Origin: Lachnospiraceae bacterium
Lineage (GTDB): Bacteria; Bacillota; Clostridia; Lachnospirales; Lachnospiraceae
Length of the DNA: 39,105 nucleotides
Assembly (NCBI GenBank): GCA_024683645.1
Contig: JAIKYA010000176.1
Coordinates: forward strand, 1-39,105
Direction: 5' to 3'
The position numbers and the translations under genes are program-made. Each line of letters opens with the position of its first letter. Position 1 is the first letter of the stretch. Of the stretch, positions 34,910 to 39,105 are shown one piece after another. The notes beneath the pieces are model-generated. The model was not told the DNA's origin. It ran no database searches and saw only the letters and a list, made by a program, of their open reading frames with translations.

Positions 34910-37300
34910 TCAATCCTTTTTTTTGATCTGTATATTGGTCAGAGCACACTGGTCACCGCTGAGTGCCATATAGATCTTCGGTGTCTCGACATCTATCCTG
35001 GTAATGCTTTTTAATGTTATGCCTTCATTTATCGTAAGTACCGTGACGGTGTTATCTTTTTTCTGAACCTTCACCACACATTCAACGCCTGCCTTCTGCT
35101 TTGCCTTCCAGACATCCCAGCCGTCAAATTCCTCATCCTTGTTTACCGATATTTTGGAAACCACACCCTCGTGCATCTCCCAGCCTTCACCGTCCATTCG
35201 CGTCAGGGCAAATTCCTTAAATCCCGGCCCGCCCATCATGCCGTCCTCAGAATAGTACAGGATCACGAAAGGACAGTGCCACAGAAGCCTTGCCGTAGGA
35301 AGGCTCATGCTGTGAAGATTTATCTCCATATTCCCGCTTATTTCCACACCCTGCGAAGCTGCCGTCCTCCAGCCGTCTATCTGTACATTGGGTATGTCTC
35401 CTTCGGGTCCGTCTATAAAGCTTATCTCTTCGGCTATCCTCGGAATATAGTCTTTGCCAACCAGTTCCTCGTTCTTTTCTATCTGAACATCATAGATACG
35501 GCAGTGTTCACCTGTGAGTCCGAGATATGCATATCTCGTACTGTCGGGAAGTGCAAATATCACCTGTTCCCTTTCATCGCCGTCGCAGATGGTTATCATG
35601 ACATGATCCCGGTATTTTACCGCCTCCAGTTCATAAGCGGAGCCCTTTGCTCCCAGCACGGTACTTTTTTCATCTTTGGTCTTTGTTACCTTTGACTTTC
35701 TGACACCTTCATCATTAACGCTTAAGTCATGATCTATCTCTCCGTAAACATAATAGATCATTTCCTTGTCCTTGCCGTCTTTTTCGTGGGTACGTCCGTC
35801 CAGAGAATCAAAAATAAGGAACGTCGGTCCCCAGTTCCCCGTTCTGTAATTTTCCGAAGGTTCACAGCGAAGACTTATCTTTGTGATCGCGGGATCCAGC
35901 ATGATGCCCTCCGACACGGCTGACCTGCGCTCCTCGGATACCACTTCGTTCCTTCCGGCAAGGCCTTTCATCTCGTCACGTTCCTGCATCATATACTCTT
36001 CATCCATGTCCAGAAGATGCAGCATCATCCTGGCAAATTTCGGATCGAACTGAGTCTCAATACCCTTTACGAGTTCCTCCCTTACCATCTGCTGGGGGAT
36101 AGTCTCCCTGTAACTTCTCTTGGATGTCATCGCATCATAGGCATCGGCAACCGCGATTATCCGAGCTATCTCGGGTATATCATCACCCTTGAGCCCCTCC
36201 GGATAGCCTCTTCCGTCATATCTTTCATGATGATAATTTGCTCCGATGCTCAGATAGGGTGATTCGCTTATACTTGACAGTATCTGTCTGCCGATAACGG
36301 GATGACGCTTGATCTGTGCGTATTCCTCGTCCGTGAGTTTTCCGTTTTTGTTTATGATATGGTCATCTATGCCTATCTTTCCGACATCATGGAGCAGCCC
36401 GGCATAGTATACTTCTTCACATTCCTCTTCGCTCTTTCCTGCCAGTCTTGCGATCTTTTCCGAATATTCCGCCACACGTGCGGAATGGCCTCTGGTATAT
36501 GAATCCTTGGCATCTATTGCGCTGGCCAGCGCTTCCGCAGTCTGTTTGAACATGTGGTCCATCTTCTCTTTTTCTTCGCGGAAATATTCAACTTCCTTGT
36601 CATTAAGTTCGAGAAGACGGCGGCTCATATCCAGCAGAGCGAAGACATAAACTATCTCTATGGTAGCCACCATTGTGATATTTATGAGAGATATACCGTA
36701 GGTAAAGAACTGCACTATACCGGCCAGAAGCGGCAGACAGGAGAACAGAAACAGAGAGACCGATATGCCCCTGCTTATCCTGTTTATGTACTGGATGATC
36801 ACGCTCAGCTGGATGATCACCGACGCATAAAGGAAGACAAAACTTACCAGTACTCCGGGCCCTCTGTGGTATATATTTGCCTCGTCAATGTAGTAATAGA
36901 AACCGGTAAACTGTGATACTATCAGCATCACGATACCTGCAAGCAGTATAAAGCTTACAGCCTTAAGTCTTCTCGGTTTTTTCTTTAGCCCTCCCTCATC
37001 GGTATAAAGATCTTCAAGGTAGAAATTGAAGATCAGCGTTACAAACAGGGTCATGAAGAATACGACAAAATTGGAGGCCCTGACCATCACATAACCCAGA
37101 CTGCTGGTATCTCCCCTGTATATATACGCATAGCGGTCCGCAATCAGCAGCAGCATTGCTCCGATCTCAAGAGAGAAAAGTATGATCCTGCGTTTGACAC
37201 TGGTGTTGACCATCAGCCACACGAAAAACGCAGTCAGTCCGCACATACCGCTCAGCATAAGCATGAGATTAAGCTGATATGTTCTGATCAGTTCAAACAT
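34910..37300 (-). CDS. Membrane HD-GYP c-di-GMP phosphodiesterase with two C-terminal beta-sandwich repeats
   Basis: Likely degrades c-di-GMP. The 796 residues have an N-terminal multi-span membrane domain (about 10-225, resembling the 7TM histidine-kinase-type sensor), a short helix, and an HD-GYP domain (about 250-430) with HDVGKIGID (His304-Asp305) and HHERYDGRGYPEGLKG (from 357), both intact. The last 330 residues contain two similar beta-rich units, each ending in a block of the form GL(T/S)G(E/D)xC...(D/N)xQIxK, near 590-610 and 770-790. They look like LamG/jelly-roll modules, which is unusual on the cytoplasmic side. GAGGAG is about 12 bases before the ATG. The GGDEF gene follows ten bases later. 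Confidence 0.9.
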   Translation of the reverse strand: MFELIRTYQLNLMLMLSGMCGLTAFFVWLMVNTSVKRRIILFSLEIGAMLLLIADRYAYIYRGDTSSLGYVMVRASNFVVFFMTLFVTLIFNFYLEDLYTDEGGLKKKPRRLKAVSFILLAGIVMLIVSQFTGFYYYIDEANIYHRGPGVLVSFVFLYASVIIQLSVIIQYINRISRGISVSLFLFSCLPLLAGIVQFFTYGISLINITMVATIEIVYVFALLDMSRRLLELNDKEVEYFREEKEKMDHMFKQTAEALASAIDAKDSYTRGHSARVAEYSEKIARLAGKSEEECEEVYYAGLLHDVGKIGIDDHIINKNGKLTDEEYAQIKRHPVIGRQILSSISESPYLSIGANYHHERYDGRGYPEGLKGDDIPEIARIIAVADAYDAMTSKRSYRETIPQQMVREELVKGIETQFDPKFARMMLHLLDMDEEYMMQERDEMKGLAGRNEVVSEERRSAVSEGIMLDPAITKISLRCEPSENYRTGNWGPTFLIFDSLDGRTHEKDGKDKEMIYYVYGEIDHDLSVNDEGVRKSKVTKTKDEKSTVLGAKGSAYELEAVKYRDHVMITICDGDEREQVIFALPDSTRYAYLGLTGEHCRIYDVQIEKNEELVGKDYIPRIAEEISFIDGPEGDIPNVQIDGWRTAASQGVEISGNMEINLHSMSLPTARLLWHCPFVILYYSEDGMMGGPGFKEFALTRMDGEGWEMHEGVVSKISVNKDEEFDGWDVWKAKQKAGVECVVKVQKKDNTVTVLTINEGITLKSITRIDVETPKIYMALSGDQCALTNIQIKKKD

Positions 37301-37364
37301 TTTTTTTGTCTTCTCCTCATAATACAGTTATAAATATCAGTACCGTCAAAACCAACAACATTTT

Positions 37365-37373
37365 ATTATATCA
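37365..37373 (-). promoter_or_regulatory. Extended -10 promoter of the HD-GYP/GGDEF operon
   Basis: Minus-strand TGATATAAT is an extended -10 (TG-n-TATAAT) with only a weak -35 (TGGTGA) 17 bases upstream. Its start would lie near 37358, about 58 bases before the HD-GYP ATG. A second, poorer candidate (TTGACG at 37344-37349 with a 19-base spacer) lies inside that leader. Confidence 0.5.
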
Positions 37374-37399
37374 CAGATCATCCGCTTTCACCACAGTAT

Positions 37400-38422
37400 T
37401 CAGATTCTGATCTCGCCGCTTAAGATAGCTTTATAGTCTGCCAGATTTCTGCGAAGGAGCGCTGGCGTATCCAGCCCGTAAGGACATTTGCTCTTACACA
37501 GTCCGCAGTCGATACACTCCTCTATCTTTAACATAAGTCCCTGCCATTCTTCCGAAAGGAAATTAGCCGAAGGGGCCCTCCTTATCAGCTGTGCCATCCT
37601 TGCACAGTTGTTTATCTGTATCCCGACGCTGCATGGCATGCAATACCCGCAGCCACGGCAGAAATCTCCCATAAGGCTTTTTCTGTCTTCCTCTATAAAC
37701 TGCCTTATCCGGTCTGTCATATTTATATCTCTGTCAAAATATGACAGCCACTGATCAAGTTCCGTCTCCCTCTGGACTCCCCATATAGGCAGGGCATCGT
37801 ACTCCGACATAAATGCCATGCAGGCATCCGAATTAGTGAGTAATCCTCCTGCTATGGCTTTCATGGCTATAAAGCCCATACCGGCATTTACGCTATCCCT
37901 GACAAGCTGTATCTCCCTGTCTGTAGCCAGATAGGAAAAAGGAAACTGCAGGGTTTCATAAAGCCCGCTCTTTACGATCTCCTCGGCAACGGCTATCAGA
38001 TGAGCCGTGATACCTATGTGCCTTATCTTCCCCGCTTCCTTTGCCTTAAGCATCTCCTCATACATGCCCGTTCCGTCTCCGGGTTTAAAACACTGCGGAA
38101 CACAGTGGAACTGATATATATCAAGATAGTCCGTCTTAAGATTCTTAAGCGTGGTATCCAGATCCTCCCTGAATTTCTCGGGAGTCTTTGCCTGCGTCTT
38201 TGAAGCTATGAATATTTTTTCCCTCATTCCTTCAAAGGCCGCGCCCAGCTTCTCTTCGGAATCCGAATAAGCTCTGGCCGTATCAAAAAAGGTCATGCCT
38301 CCGTCATAGGCTTTTCTCAGAAGTTTTACTGCATATGCCTTATCCACACGCTGTATCGGCAATGCCCCGAAGGCATTCTGCGGTGTCTCTATCCCTGTTT
38401 TCCCAAGTGTTATCCTTCTCAT
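37400..38422 (-). CDS. Aldo/keto reductase with C-terminal ferredoxin-like iron-sulfur domain
   Basis: A 340-residue oxidoreductase. The N-terminal barrel has FDTARAYSDSE (Asp47, Tyr52), Lys75 and His106, the normal aldo/keto reductase tetrad. After about residue 250 come two cysteine groups, CRGCGYCMPC (255-264) and CIDCGLCKSKCPYG (303-313), which should bind two [4Fe-4S] clusters. This fused form is common in anaerobes, and the substrate is unknown. AGGAGG lies six bases before the ATG. It follows the radical SAM gene by 11 bases, so both are in one operon. Confidence 0.93.
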   Translation of the reverse strand: MRRITLGKTGIETPQNAFGALPIQRVDKAYAVKLLRKAYDGGMTFFDTARAYSDSEEKLGAAFEGMREKIFIASKTQAKTPEKFREDLDTTLKNLKTDYLDIYQFHCVPQCFKPGDGTGMYEEMLKAKEAGKIRHIGITAHLIAVAEEIVKSGLYETLQFPFSYLATDREIQLVRDSVNAGMGFIAMKAIAGGLLTNSDACMAFMSEYDALPIWGVQRETELDQWLSYFDRDINMTDRIRQFIEEDRKSLMGDFCRGCGYCMPCSVGIQINNCARMAQLIRRAPSANFLSEEWQGLMLKIEECIDCGLCKSKCPYGLDTPALLRRNLADYKAILSGEIRI

Positions 38423-38433
38423 CGATACCTCCT

Positions 38434-39105
38434 CTAAACATTACCCTCATACACATATTTAAGTCTGCGTCTTGCCACAGCTGCCAGTTCATACACCCTG
38501 CCGGTCTTTGTCGGCTGCCGGTCCGAATACCTGCTTCTCGGAAAAAACCTCGTGATATGCAGCGGTATTTCCTTTCCGGCCTTAAGTTCCTGCTCATGAA
38601 CCCACTCCGAGAGCTCCTCCATTTCTTCATCGCTGTCATTTTCGCCGGGTATTATCAGCGTGGTCAGTTCCACATGGCAAAACTCCGCGGCCCTTGTTAT
38701 AAAGCTCTTAACTGCTTCAAAATCCCCTTTAAGCACATCCCTGTAATACTTATCATTAAAACACTTAAGATCTATATTCATGGCATCGACGTAAGCAGCG
38801 AGCTCTTCGAGCACATTCAGTCCAACAGAACCATTTGTCACCAGCACGTTTATAAGTCCTGCCTCCTGCACCAGCTTTGCCGCATCCCGCACATACTCGT
38901 ATGAAACCAGCGGCTCGTTATAAGTATAGGCCACTCCGATATTCCCTTTATCCTTATACTTAAGAGCCAGCTCACAGAGCGTTTCCGGCGCCACATACTC
39001 CGCATACGGCTTATCCCTTCCGTCAGCCATCGATATATCAACATTCTGACAGAACGGACATTTCAGATTGCAGCCGTAACTCCCAACCGAAAGTATCATA
39101 CTCCC
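38434..39105 (-). CDS. amrS: AmmeMemoRadiSam-type radical SAM enzyme (5' end outside the window)
   Basis: A radical S-adenosylmethionine protein; the gene runs off the right edge, and an internal Met at 39099 should not be taken as the start, because the preceding codons (Gly-Ser) fit the family sequence GSxILSxGxxGCN. Visible residues include the cluster motif CNLKCPFC (CxxxCxxC), YTYNEPLVSYEYV and TNGSVGLNVLEEL. These match the AmrS group related to pyruvate-formate-lyase activators. The AMMECR1 and MEMO partners, if present, would lie upstream. The biochemical target is not established. The aldo/keto reductase gene follows by 11 bases. Confidence 0.85.
   Translation of the reverse strand, partial: GSMILSVGSYGCNLKCPFCQNVDISMADGRDKPYAEYVAPETLCELALKYKDKGNIGVAYTYNEPLVSYEYVRDAAKLVQEAGLINVLVTNGSVGLNVLEELAAYVDAMNIDLKCFNDKYYRDVLKGDFEAVKSFITRAAEFCHVELTTLIIPGENDSDEEMEELSEWVHEQELKAGKEIPLHITRFFPRSRYSDRQPTKTGRVYELAAVARRRLKYVYEGNV

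Noticed and set aside
37319-37349. Second promoter for the HD-GYP gene (TTGACG and TATTAT)
   Set aside because: The spacer is 19 bases and the start would fall within the ribosome-site region; the extended -10 upstream is better.

Overview
The window reads as a chromosomal segment of a Clostridia-class Firmicute, most likely a member of the Lachnospiraceae. The grounds are: AGGAGG-type ribosome sites, sigma-A promoters, a clostridial nusA-ylxQ-infB-rbfA-nrnA-truB-ribF cluster, a clostridial pyruvate phosphate dikinase, large secreted proteins built from beta-helix and Ig-like repeats, an Rpn-type transposase remnant and c-di-GMP genes. Every gene I can support is on the minus strand, so transcription runs from high to low coordinates. 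No tRNA, rRNA, CRISPR array, intact insertion sequence or prophage was found. The family assignment is inference, since no marker gene could be searched.

Layout from high to low coordinates. 39105-37400: an AmmeMemoRadiSam-type radical SAM enzyme (cut by the window edge) followed by an aldo/keto reductase with ferredoxin-like cysteine clusters. 37300-33682: a two-gene c-di-GMP module, an HD-GYP phosphodiesterase with two C-terminal beta-sandwich repeats and a membrane GGDEF cyclase. 33675-32521: an AAA-type ATPase with a C-terminal helix-turn-helix, behind four copies of an 11-bp operator-like repeat. 32281-27614: branched-chain amino acid genes ilvN, ilvC, leuC and leuD, interrupted by a degenerate chemoreceptor-like protein that follows two tandem hairpins. 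27627-25100: a NusG-domain-II protein, a Gx transporter, and ruvA-ruvB. 25119-24577: zapA with its own promoter and terminator.

24571-17090 is a cell-envelope block: a U32 hydroxylase/peptidase-family protein, a 970-residue fusion of a SEDS glycosyltransferase to a class B penicillin-binding protein, and a secreted phage-tail-lysozyme-like protein four bases behind it. 16996-9493 is the transcription/translation operon nusA-ylxQ-infB-rbfA-nrnA-truB-ribF. It lacks the usual rimP and ylxR and is preceded by a good promoter and a leader hairpin. 9457-5470 holds a secreted NlpC/P60 endopeptidase whose promoter leaves almost no leader, and ppdK with a perfect palindrome in its promoter and a strong terminator. 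5122-1 holds an N-terminally truncated Rpn-family protein, a 1409-residue secreted beta-helix/Ig-repeat protein, and the first codons of a small downstream gene.

The most interesting items are the SEDS-PBP fusion coupled to a secreted lysozyme-like protein, the spaced repeats in front of the ATPase gene, the two ilvC-downstream hairpins that share a pairing arm, the zapA terminator that abuts the start codon of the U32 gene, and the missing rimP/ylxR. I did not find a whole system that I can call new with confidence.
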